A stretch of 64,000 nt of DNA from Carex sylvatica. Lineage: Eukaryota; Streptophyta; Magnoliopsida; Poales; Cyperaceae. Location of the stretch: NCBI GenBank assembly GCA_964058845.1, contig CAXKVR010000328.1:62001-126000 (forward strand), written 5' to 3'. The notes beneath the pieces are model-generated. The model was not told the DNA's origin, made no database searches, and saw nothing but the letters and a program-made list of their open reading frames with translations. Positions 11,648-20,978 of this stretch are shown one piece after another; position 1 is the first letter of the stretch, and the number at the start of each line of letters is the position of its first letter. Made by a program: the position numbers and the translations under genes.

Positions 11648-12132
11648 AACAGCAAGATAACAAGACATGTACAACCCTAATACAACACTCCAATTGAAGG
11701 TGTTTGGAAAACTCTAGTAGTGTATCTATTTGGCAAGATAATTGCGCATCTACCACCTTCATACAACGCTCCAATTGATGGTGTTTGGAGCACTCTAGTA
11801 GTGTCTCCAGATAGTAAGATAATAGAGCATTTACAACCTTAATACAACACTCTAATTGATGGTGTTTGGAGCACCCTAGTAGTGTCTCTATATGGCAATA
11901 TAATAGGACATTTACAATCCTAATACAACACTCCAATTGAATGTGTTTGGAGCACTATAGTAGTATCTCCGGGTGGCAAGATAATATGGCATTTACAATC
12001 CTAATTCAACACTCAAATTGAAGGTGTTTGGAACACTCTAGTAGTGTCTATATATGGCAATATAATAGAGCATTCACAACTCTAACACAACACTCCAATA
12101 GAAGGTGTTTGGAGCACTCTTGTAGAGTCTCT
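11648..12132. repeat. 81-bp satellite array, left part
   Basis: About six monomers of the satellite that resumes at 20979. They share CTAATACAACACTCCAATTG, GGTGTTTGGAGCACTCTAG and ATGGCAAGATAATAGGGCAT. The array ends exactly at the Athila insertion, with the 5-bp target TCTCT at 12128-12132. Confidence 0.95.
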
Positions 12133-12503
12133 TGATATCCCGCAAACGTATCTACTTTCCGACCTATATTTTGTACAAAAACCTGTGTCTAGAATCATTT
12201 AATCGGTCGTATTTTATTAAAATATCTATAGAATGTGGTACTGCTGCAAGTTTGTTCTTATTTTGCAGGAATGAGATGAAATCGAGGAGAATCTGGAATT
12301 TGAGAAGTGTTTACACGACCCGTGTACTATCTTGTGCGGGTCGTATCAACCTCGACTCGACCACAGACACGACTGCTGACTCGACCTCAGAAGAGACACA
12401 GGCACACGACCCGTACAGAATGTTACACGGGTCGTATCAGACAAATCCGGAAAGAGATCTAGAGTTCTGAAAAGAAATCTGATGGAAGAAAAGTCAGCCA
12501 AAG

Positions 12504-12514
12504 GCTATAAAAAG
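12504..12514 (+). promoter_or_regulatory. Probable LTR promoter TATA box
   Basis: GCTATAAAAAG lies 371 bp into the LTR and is followed by a leader-like sequence. The related LTR on the minus strand near 39690 has a TATATAAACC box in a comparable position. Confidence 0.6.
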
Positions 12515-13218
12515 GGGATTTCTTGCACCAGAAAGGTATTCTGGAGCAGAGAGATAATTCTAGGGTTAGAGATTGACGGTTATTGCTTGGAGACGAAGTT
12601 GAGAAGCAAAAGACGCGAGTTTTTGTTGTGGATCTTCTTTGTACTTCGGGTTTTAGAATGAATTCTTATTCCTTTATCTTTGTTATCTGTTTTAGTACTA
12701 TGTTTGAGTAGTTTTATTAGTTTCTAGGGTTAAGATGTAATCGAATGTTTTGTTTTGCATCTAGTTATTGGATTTTTACGTTGAAATTTGTGTTTGCTTG
12801 ATTGTGATTGATTTTAATTGCTTAGTTTGAATTGTTTGATTATTATTTGATTTGACCACTAGATGAGGCCACATCTATAAGGTATTGTGTCCAATTTGAT
12901 CTTTTAACCAAACTAAGTACACGAGGTAGGATTAATGATCCGACAGGGGAAACCAACTAGTAGCCGGAAGGTGAACATTTTCTCTTATCGACAGATAAGA
13001 GGTTACCTTTAGTATTCCAAACAAGTAACTTGGTAACTCGAACCAATATATGACAGTTGAGGTTTAGAGTCCAAAGATGGCAGATATTGCAGATTCCATA
13101 CCAAGTTAATAAACCAACATACGATAGTTGAGGTTTAGAAATATTAGGTTTGGTCAGTTGAACCCTACACAAAGGAACCACGTAAAGAAACAGTGACTGG
13201 TGCATTAACTCGAAGTCC

Positions 13219-13533
13219 ACACGACCCGTGTACGACAGTACACGACCCGTGTACGACAGTACACGACCCGTGTACGACAGTACACGACCCGTGTACGACA
13301 GTACACGACCCGTGTACGACAGTACACGACCCGTGTACGACAGTACACGACCCGTGTACGACAGTACACGACCCGTGTACGACAGTACACGACCCGTGTA
13401 CGACAGTACACGACCCGTGTACGACAGTACACGACCCGTGTACGACAGTACACGACCCGTGTACGACAGTACACGACCCGTGTACGACAGTACACGACCC
13501 GTGTACGACAGTACACGACTCGTGTAAGCTGAT
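13219..13533 (+). repeat. 21-bp tandem array, 15 units, inside the LTR
   Basis: Fourteen near-identical 21-bp units starting ACACGACCCGTGTACGACAG, plus one diverged unit. Each contains ACACG-ACC-CGTGT, an almost perfect palindrome. The first to fifteenth unit spacing is 294 bp, exactly 14 x 21. As 21 is a multiple of three, all frames stay open through it; the open frames here are not genes. Confidence 0.97.
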
Positions 13534-13902
13534 ACGACCCGTGTAGGAAACTACACGGTCCGTGTCAGGGACTGAGAGGCAGAACTGAGATAAGTCTGAA
13601 ACCCTGAAAACGCCTTTTATTATTGATTTAAACCAAGTTTATTTACTGTCTTTCATTTAATTACTGTTATTGAACTGATTAGGAATTAAATACCAAAAAC
13701 CAATCATTTCTCACTTCTAGTCTTTAACTGATTTAAGTAGAGTCCGGTTTAGATTTGAACCGTCCCTGTGATCGATACCCGATGATATACTACTCGATAG
13801 GACTGTGCACTTGCAGTCTGAACCGAAGGTATATTAAAGGTTAAAAGGTACAGCTTGTTGTACTGAAACTTTGTACCATATACTTTTGTGTGAACAAGTT
13901 TT

Positions 13903-13920
13903 TGGCGCCGTTGCCGGGGA
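13903..13920 (+). other. Primer-binding site (tRNA-Asp type)
   Basis: TGGCGCCGTTGCCGGGGA, 6 bp after the LTR end. This sequence is the usual minus-strand primer site of Athila/Tat elements. Confidence 0.92.
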
Positions 13921-14276
13921 CGGCATCATTTATTTTCTGGATTTTTGCTTAATTTAGTTAATCTAGATTTTAATCTTTATCTTTTCTGTTCTTTTTATCT
14001 CTCTCAGGAACAAGCTGGAATTCATACTACCTCCAAAGGGCGATTACCATCTGAGGAGTAGGGGACCAGTATTTGACACGGACCGCACAACATCTGATAT
14101 GGTCCGTGTAACCCCTCCAGACCCACCTGTTCCTGCACAACCACCTCTCAACATGGCTGCTCTTCCCGATCCAAATCTGACAGCCATACCCCTGGTCAAC
14201 AACCTCCTCACACGGGTCGTGCCAGAATTCAAAGAGTGAAGGGGAGAAGGAAGGGGAGGAATATCTGACTGATGAC

Positions 14277-15641
14277 ATGGATGATATGAGCATGCACGGC
14301 TTTCAACCAAGGACCCTTCGTGAGTTCAATGTGCCTCGAGCTGGAGATGTGAGGGGTGCAATCAGGCTGCCAAGAATTCCAGGGCAACAACCGGCCTTAA
14401 ATCCTGGCATTGTCAACATTGTGCAGCAAAACACCTTCAATGGCTTGGATCATGAAGATCCACACACTCATCTCCAAACTTTTCTCAAGTGTTGTACCAC
14501 CATTAAGACCAATGGGGCACAGTCTGATTACATTAAACTTGCTTTGTTTCCTTTCACACTTAGGGATAAAGCCAATAAATGGTTAGGGTCATTACCAAGG
14601 GATTCTATTACCAACTGGAGGGAATTGTCTGATTCGCTTTTAACTATATTTTTCCCTCATAAAAGAACTGCTAAGGTGAGAACCCAACTGACTGGCTTTA
14701 GGCAAATGTCTGATGAACCCCTGAACGAGTCCTGCGGAAGGTTTAGGGAGTTACAGTATTCTTATCCACACCATGGCCTCCCTGATTGGTTATTGATCCA
14801 AACCTTTTATGATGGTTTAACTGAAAGAACTCGTATATCTATTGATGCTGTTGCAAGTGGAGCTCTTATGTCAAAGGAACCTCGCGAGGCTATGCATTTG
14901 ATTGATAGCATGGCTCAGAATCAGCAATGGTCCGGCCGCGACAACACTCGACCAGGAGGTGGAGGCAAATTCAAAGTGGATCAAATCACCGCCCTAACTG
15001 CCAAAATAGATGCTATGCAGAGAGCATTCGACAAGATGAGCGTGAAAGCAGTCGCCAGCCAGCAGCTACAGCCCTGTGTCATGTGCGGCGATGAGGGGCA
15101 TGCGTATGAGCAATGCCCACTGGTGCAAGATGATGGAGAGACCGAATAAGTCCATTCTCTCAACAATGAACCATCATACTTCCTGAAACCTCCTTACAGC
15201 CGATCCTACTCCAAGGACCCGGTTGAGCGACGAAACTGGAGATGGCAACAAAATGCTTTCAACCCACCATTCAACAACACTTCCAACCCATCCTTCAACA
15301 ATGAATCTTCTCCATCCTTCAGCAACTCTTTTGGCCACAACAACAACAGGAACTTCTACCAGAATGCTTCATTTCTGAATCAGAACAACCGAGCACCTCA
15401 TCCAAATCCTTCCAAGCCATACACCTCTCCACCTGTTGCTCCCGTGGTGAGTAATTTCATGAATGAGCAGGGCAAGATGAACCAGATGATGTTCGAACAA
15501 ATGTAACAAATGCAAACGATGAACGCTCAGATACTTGCTCAGAATAAGTTGATGATGGAACACATGGGTAACCACACTCCAAACCACACTCAACCAGGGA
15601 AGCTTCCCAGCCAACCTGAAGTAAATCCTAGAGGATAAATA
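14277..15641 (+). pseudogene. Athila gag (nucleocapsid with CCHC knuckle), nonsense-mutated
   Basis: The 290-codon frame has the plant retrotransposon gag core: HTHLQTFLKCC, then FPFTLRDKANKWLGSLP, then SWREL-like TNWRELSDSLLTIFFP, then RLLIQTFYDGL-like sequence. The zinc knuckle CVMCGDEGHAYEQC (CX2CX4HX4C) sits near residue 275. TAA at 15147 ends it, yet homology continues in the same frame (SYFLKPPYSRSYSKDP, Asn-rich linker) past TAA at 15504 and 15636 into the protease region, so these are nonsense changes in one long frame. Gag packages the element RNA in cytoplasmic particles. The start at 14277 is the first Met of the conserved frame; a start farther upstream is possible. Confidence 0.88.
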
Positions 15642-15647
15642 AAAGCA

Positions 15648-16580
15648 ATGGATCTGAGAAGTGGGACCCATTATCAAGGACTTGTCGTGCCCTCTGACCA
15701 GAATGCCAAGCACACGGACCGTACAGAAGTTACACGGACCGTGTCAGACCCACCAATGGAGGGAAATCCAGGTCGTACCGAAGCTACACGACCCACTGTG
15801 AATGAAGCGACCCCTGTGCACACGGACCGTGTAGACTCAACACGGGTCGTACAACCACAGCCTGAGAACCTTGATAGTGTAGAGTCAACACGGCCCGCAG
15901 TTCATGAAAACAACACATCGCACACGGACCGTGCAACTGACACACGGGTCGTGCAGAAGGACACAGACAGTCAGCAGAAAGAGGCCGTGAAACCACCACC
16001 ATACCGGCCACCTATTCCTTTCCCCCAGAGACTAGCTGACAACAAATTGAATGAGCAATTCGCTAAATTCGCCAATGTTCTCAAACAACTGCACATCGCC
16101 ATTCCATTCACCGAGGCTTTGGTCCAAATGCCTACCTATGCCAAGTTCCTGAAAGACATCTTATCCAACAAGAGGAGCTTGGGAGGGCACGAGACTATGA
16201 AATTAACGAAGCAGTGCAGTGCCATCCTGCAAAGTGAGCTACCACCCAAACTGGATGACCCTGGTAAGTTTTCTATTCCTTGCATTATAGGGAAAACCAC
16301 GGTCAAAAAGGCTCTGTGCGATTTGGGAGCAAGCGTGAGTCTCATGCCACGCACCATATTTGATCGAATGGGGGTAGGTGAGCTTAGACCTACGTGAATG
16401 ACATTATAGCTAGCAGACTCCTCGGTAAGACTTCCACTTGACATAGTGGAAGATGTACCTGTTCAGGTTGGTAAGTACTTTGTACCTGTTGATTTTGTTG
16501 TAATGGAAATAGAAGAAGATAAGGAAGTCCCCATTATTCTGGGATGACCTTTTCTGAGAACTACAGGGGCAATAATTGAT
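15648..16580 (+). pseudogene. Athila protease region, nonsense-mutated
   Basis: Same frame as gag. It opens with MDLRSGTHY (an ITLRSG-like motif of Athila), then a spacer encoding many copies of the element's palindromic motif (HTDRTEV, TRVVQ and similar, residues 20-105), then the conserved stretch LADNKLNEQFAKFANVLKQL and the aspartic protease active site LCDLGASVSLMP. It is broken by TGA at 16395 and TAG at 16407. A further TGA at 16545 falls where ILG-R-PFL is expected. The protease would cleave the polyprotein. Confidence 0.87.
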
Positions 16581-18263
16581 GTGTGTCAAGGAACACTAAC
16601 TTTGAACTTTAGAGGGGAGAGGGTGAAATTCCAGATAGACCGCGCCATGAAGTATCCATCACCAACCGAGTCTTGTTTTAGGATTGATGTGATCGAAGAT
16701 TGCTTGATAGACTTGGCCGAGGACTACTTTCTTGAGAAAGTCAACAATTCGTTAAGGTACTATTCTGATTTCTTATCCGAGTTGCAGGTTGAAACAGGCG
16801 AATTGGGGTTGATTTGTGCAGCAGATGCGCGAACTGCCAATCTGAAGAACCTGGGACACGGACCGGATGGATCCCACACGGACTGTACATCACTTTCTGA
16901 GAAACAGAACAGAAAGGCCGAGTCGGACAAGGCTGACACGAGGGTGCTACACGGGTCGGACACATATAACACGGACCATGTCAACAACCAGATAGAGCAT
17001 CCAACTCCTGAGCTCAAGCCTCTGCCATCTAACCTCAGGTACGAGTTCCTAGGCCCCGATAAGTCTTGTCCTGTGATTGTAAATGCAGGTTTAAACTCCG
17101 ATCATACCGCTAAACTCTTGGAAAAGCTGACGATTCACAAAGGCGCAATCGGATATTCAATCAAGGACCTGAAGGAAATCCATCCATCTATCTGCTCGCA
17201 TTGGATCTTACTCGAGGATGATCACAAGCCATCTGTTGAGCACCAGCGATGACTCAACCCCAATCTGAAAAAGGTAGTCAAAAAGGAGATTTTCAAACTC
17301 CTTGATGCAGGTATTATCTACCCAATCTCTGATAGCAAATGGGTGAGTCCCGTTCATGTGGTGCCAAAGAAAGGAGGCGCGACAGTGGTACGGAATGAGA
17401 AAATTGAGTTGATCCAAACGCGTGTCGTGTCTAGTTATCGAATGTGTATTGATTACAGGAAACTCAATGCAGCCACGCGCAAAGATCATTTTCCATTATC
17501 ATTTGTTGACCAACTCCTGGAAAGGCTTGCTAATCATTCTTATTTCTGTTACCTTGATGGTTATTCTGGTTTCTTCCAAATACCCATCCACCCAAATAAC
17601 CAAGAAAAGACCACTTTTACCTGTCCCTATGGTACAAAAATAAGAATGATGTGCGATTTCATTTTTACTGATGATTGTGTTCAGTCTTTTTGCAATTTGA
17701 AAGAAGCTCTCATTTCAGCGCCCATCTTGCAGTCACCTGACTGGTCTCTACCATTCGAACTAATGTGCGATGCAAGCGATTATGCAGTGGGAGCGATTCT
17801 CGGGCAGAGGAAGGACAACAAGCTGTGTGCTATCTATTACGCTAGCAAGGTGCTGGATCTATCCCAGATGAACTACACCACAACTGAGAAAGAGCTTCTC
17901 GCCATCGTGTTCGCTCTCGACAAGTTCATATCATACTTGGTTGGTTCAAAGATAGTTGTCTACACGGACCATGCCGCACTCAGGTATTTGCTAAGTAAAC
18001 AAGATGTCAAACCTAGATTGATTAGATGGATCCTTCTTTTGCAGGAATTTGATATCGAAATCAGGGACAAAAAGGGAGTCAAAAATACTGTGGCAGACCA
18101 TCTATCCCGCCTTCGCTGGGAAGACAAGGGCAGTGCCAACCTACCGATCAATGACTCGTTCCCTGATGAACATCTCCTCTCAGTCTCTGTTCAGGAAGTA
18201 CTTGACACGGACCATATCTCACACTGGTCGTGCAATACAACACCGGGGTCGCACAACCAGTGA
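16581..18263 (+). pseudogene. Athila reverse transcriptase / RNase H, catalytic core deleted
   Basis: The frame continues that of gag and protease. RT fingers are clear: [56 protein letters not shown]. Immediately after, near 17640, the sequence jumps to [20 protein letters not shown], so the palm with the YxDD catalytic loop is missing (about 130-150 residues in relatives). RNase H is well kept: [50 protein letters not shown], then [12 protein letters not shown] at 17250 interrupts the region between protease and RT. It cannot reverse-transcribe. Confidence 0.9.
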
Positions 18264-18530
18264 CACAGACCTTATCACCAACCAATCCGTCCCTTGGTAT
18301 GCAGACATCGCGAATTTCCTTATTTATAGAGCATTCCCTTCCACCATGACTTACCAGCAGAAGAAAAAGCTTCGATCAGATGCCAGGTATTACTTTTGGG
18401 ATGACCCTTATCTTTTCAAAGCAGGTGTAGACGGTATCTATCGATCCCGCCCCAGCCGACACTTAGACACAGGTGGTCAAGCTCGAGACTCAAAACGAGC
18501 GCTTCTTGGGAGGCAACTCAAGCCCTTTTT
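18264..18530 (+). pseudogene. Integrase remnant: start of zinc-binding region joined to post-integrase motif
   Basis: A different frame from the RT (frameshift near 18200-18280) reads PWYADIANFLIYRAFP, KKKLRSDARYYFWDDPYLFK and GVDGI. This is the usual start of the Athila integrase HHCC region. It then passes straight into SKRALLGRQLKPF, from the conserved GCGCTTCTTGGGAGGCAAC tract found after integrase in Athila elements. The HHCC histidines/cysteines and the DDE core are deleted. Confidence 0.75.
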
Positions 18531-19365
18531 TTTAGATTTTCTTGTACTTTTTGGTTATTTTGCATTTCGTTCCTTACATTCATGTTTCTTTTTAGTTATC
18601 TTGCATTTTGGAAACCAGAAGGGTGCCGTTTCAGGTTCAGCAGCTCACATGACCCGTACAACCTTTGTACGACCCGTATCATGCGACAAAATTGCTCGAC
18701 AGGTTCAGCAGCTCACACGGCCCAGGATTTACACTACACGTACAACTTCTGTACGACCCGTATCATGGGAGGGACTTGCATGACCCATTCAGCAACTCAC
18801 ACGGCCCAGGTATTACACGATCCGTGTAGACCGTATACAGACCGTATCAATGCCAACAGTCGCGTCCTCTCCGCATTAATGATGCCCTTCTCTTTAAAAG
18901 GGCTCCTCCCGTTCAACTCGGCTGCCCATAGTACACCCGACCCGAACATCCCTTCTCTTCTCTCCGTGTCAACCCAGGCGATCCAACCCGAGCAAAACCT
19001 TCCCTTCTCCCATGTAGCTGCGCCACCATCGCCTTCTACCTCCCGAGCACCGATCCGCGTAGCTGCGCCACCACCGTGCCACATACTGCTTCTCATTCTT
19101 GGCCTTCGACTTCTTCCCTGCGCCATCACCTTCCACGCGGGTCAGTTTCCCTCTTTCTCTCCCTTTCTTCCTTCTACGGCACCTCTGTTTTCTGAGCAGA
19201 AACCCTAGTCCAACCCGTACCAGCCCTTATCCGACCCGTGTTAGCGTTACCAGACCCGTACCAATCTCAATTATTTGGATTTTCATATCGGCTGTCATAC
19301 CCATACCATACTTTGTCCAACCCGTGTCAGTATCTGTCTGACCCGTATCGGCCTTCCAGGGCACC
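18531..19365 (+). other. Athila non-coding segment between pol and the 3' ORF
   Basis: A T-rich start, then repeated short units carrying ACACGGCCCAG, CGACCCGTATC and related palindromic motifs (18650-18850), then CT-rich sequence. No convincing coding region is seen. Confidence 0.6.
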
Positions 19366-20251
19366 ATGTTCAACGAACGCCGCTCCAAGCACGCAAATGA
19401 GTGGATGCAGCTCGCTCTCCGTGCTGAGCACCAACAACGTGCACGCATGCCTACTCCTTCTGGGCCCGACAGCACTACATCCGCCCGTGTCTCGTCCTCC
19501 CGTTCTTCCCCTCCTCAGTCGTCCTCTTCTCCTCATTCTTCCTCTTCTCATCACTTTTCTCATCACTCTTCATATCACCCTTCTCATTCTGGCTCGAGTT
19601 CCTATGACACTGAGGAGCACGACACCCCATTTGAGGGATATACTGATAGGGCCGATGCATATGTGGCCGAGTATTTCCCCATACCCACGCGTCGCCAGTT
19701 TGGCCATTTTGACATCCTACGGCAGAGGAAGTTTGAGAACACTCGGGTAGTTGACTTCGCGGCCCTTCGCGCATTCGGCATAGAGGAGGAGTTCCTTCGC
19801 CTCACGGGACGGATCGGGATTACTCCTGCTTTCTAGGCTATTGACATGTTTGGCTACAAGAAACTCACGCATGAGTTTCTCTCTTCTCTCGAGCTCAAGT
19901 GGAACAACAATGATCGTCCTTACATCAAGTTCCAGCTCTACCACCAGTCTCACCGTGTCTGGGTCTCTACTCTACGCTAGTGGTTCAGTTTTGCGGCTGA
20001 CCCCCAGACTACATCCCTCTCCTTCCATGGGGATCTCGACAAGGACCACTTCTGGAACCTGATCTCTGGCATGGAGCCCGGTTCAGTGGTCAACAAGGAG
20101 TTCAAGGGTCTGAATATCCCTCACCCAGTCCTTCGCTACATCCTCCGGATTATGGGTGGCACCATCTTTGCACGAGGCGAGACAGTCGCCCGTGCCAATG
20201 TAGAGGACCTCCAGTTGTTGGATCACATGCTCCGCCTAGACGGCATTTACA
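19366..20251 (+). pseudogene. Athila ORF-1 family / 3' ORF (env position), broken
   Basis: The frame starts MFNERRSKHANEWM, then Ser/His-rich sequence, then RRQFGHFDILRQRKF, DFAALRAFGIEEEFLRLTGR and, after a TAG at 19834, YKKLTHEFLSSLELKW, FQLYHQSHRVWVSTL, a second TAG at 19978, then HFWNLISGMEPGS. The spacing (R...L..LG....L....G, then Y..LT.EFLSSL) fits the plant Athila ORF-1 / putative plant transposon protein family, located 3' of pol where some relatives have an env-like gene. No transmembrane helix was noticed. It is cut at 20251 where satellite DNA begins. The function of this family is unknown. Confidence 0.65.
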
Positions 20252-20640
20252 ATCCTAATTCAACACTCCAATTGAAGGTGTTTGGAACACTCTAGTAGTA
20301 TCTCTATATGGCAATATAATAGAGCATTCACAACGCTAACACAACACTCCAATAGAAGGTGTTTGGAGCACTCTTGTTGTGTATATGGCAAGATAATTGG
20401 GCATTTACAACCTAAATACAACACTCCAATTTATGGTGTTTGGTGTCTCTATATAGCAATATAATAGACCATTCACAATCCTAATTCAACACTCCAATTG
20501 AATGTGTTTGGAGTACTCTAGTAATATCTCTAAGTAACAAGATAATAGCGCATTTACAACCCTAATACAACACTCCAATTGAAGGTGTTTAGAACACTCT
20601 AGTTGTGTCTCTATAAGGTAATATAATAGAAGATTCACAA
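20252..20640. repeat. Satellite patch inside Athila, chimera of both flanks
   Basis: 20252-20384 matches 11990-12122 (left flank, about 4 differences in 133 bp). 20384-20640 matches 21364-21622 (right flank, about 3 differences). Other monomers differ far more. The left edge shares GGCATTTAC with the coding sequence it interrupts, and the right edge meets the LTR at a TCC overlap. Confidence 0.88.
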
Positions 20641-20978
20641 TCCGTGTCAGGGACTAAGAGGCAGAACCAAGATAAGTCTGAAACCCAGGAAACGCCTTTT
20701 ATTATTGATTTAAACCAAGTTTATTTACTGTCTTTCATTTAATTACTGTTATTGAACTTATTAGGAATTAAATACCAAAAACCAACCATTTCTCACTTCT
20801 AGTCTTTAACTGATTTAAGTAGAGTCCGGTTTAGATTTGAACCGTCCCTGTGATCGATACCCGACGATATACTACTCGATAGGACTGTGCACTTGCAGTC
20901 TGAACCGAAGGTGTATTAAAGGTTAAAAGGTACAGCTTCCTGTACTAAAACTTTGTACCATACGCTTTTGTGTGAACA
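20641..20978 (+). repeat. Athila 3' LTR remnant (last 338 bp)
   Basis: It aligns without gaps to 13559-13896, with about 14 substitutions by eye. The first 1426 bp of the LTR are gone. It ends GTGTGAACA, followed by target duplication TCTCT. Confidence 0.93.

Larger units (their letters stand above)
12133..13896 (+). repeat. Athila 5' LTR (1764 bp)
   Basis: Bounded by TG...CA, with the target duplication outside on the left and the primer-binding site 6 bp inside on the right. It contains a TATA box near 12506, a 21-bp tandem array at 13219-13533, and a 3' part (13559-13896) shared with the remnant 3' LTR. Confidence 0.92.
12133..20978 (+). mobile_element. Athila-type Ty3/gypsy retrotransposon, defective, inserted in the satellite
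   Basis: The 5' LTR starts TGATATCCCGC at 12133 and ends GTGTGAACA at 13896. A tRNA-Asp-type primer site follows, then gag, protease, RT/RNase H remnants and an Athila 3' ORF. The 3' LTR survives only as its last 338 bp, ending at 20978. The 5-bp target duplication TCTCT flanks both ends (12128-12132 and 20979-20983), and removing the element restores a normal satellite monomer. The gag-pol frame contains at least seven nonsense codons. The RT catalytic segment and the integrase core are deleted, and about 390 bp of satellite has entered before the 3' LTR. By eye, the two surviving 338-bp LTR parts differ at about 14 sites. Confidence 0.93.

Noticed and set aside
13219..13533. CRISPR-like regular repeats
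   Set aside because: No unique spacers separate the units; this is a simple tandem array in a plant LTR.
13193..13546. Open frames on both strands made of 7-residue repeats
   Set aside because: They come from the 21-bp tandem array in the LTR, whose unit length is a multiple of three.
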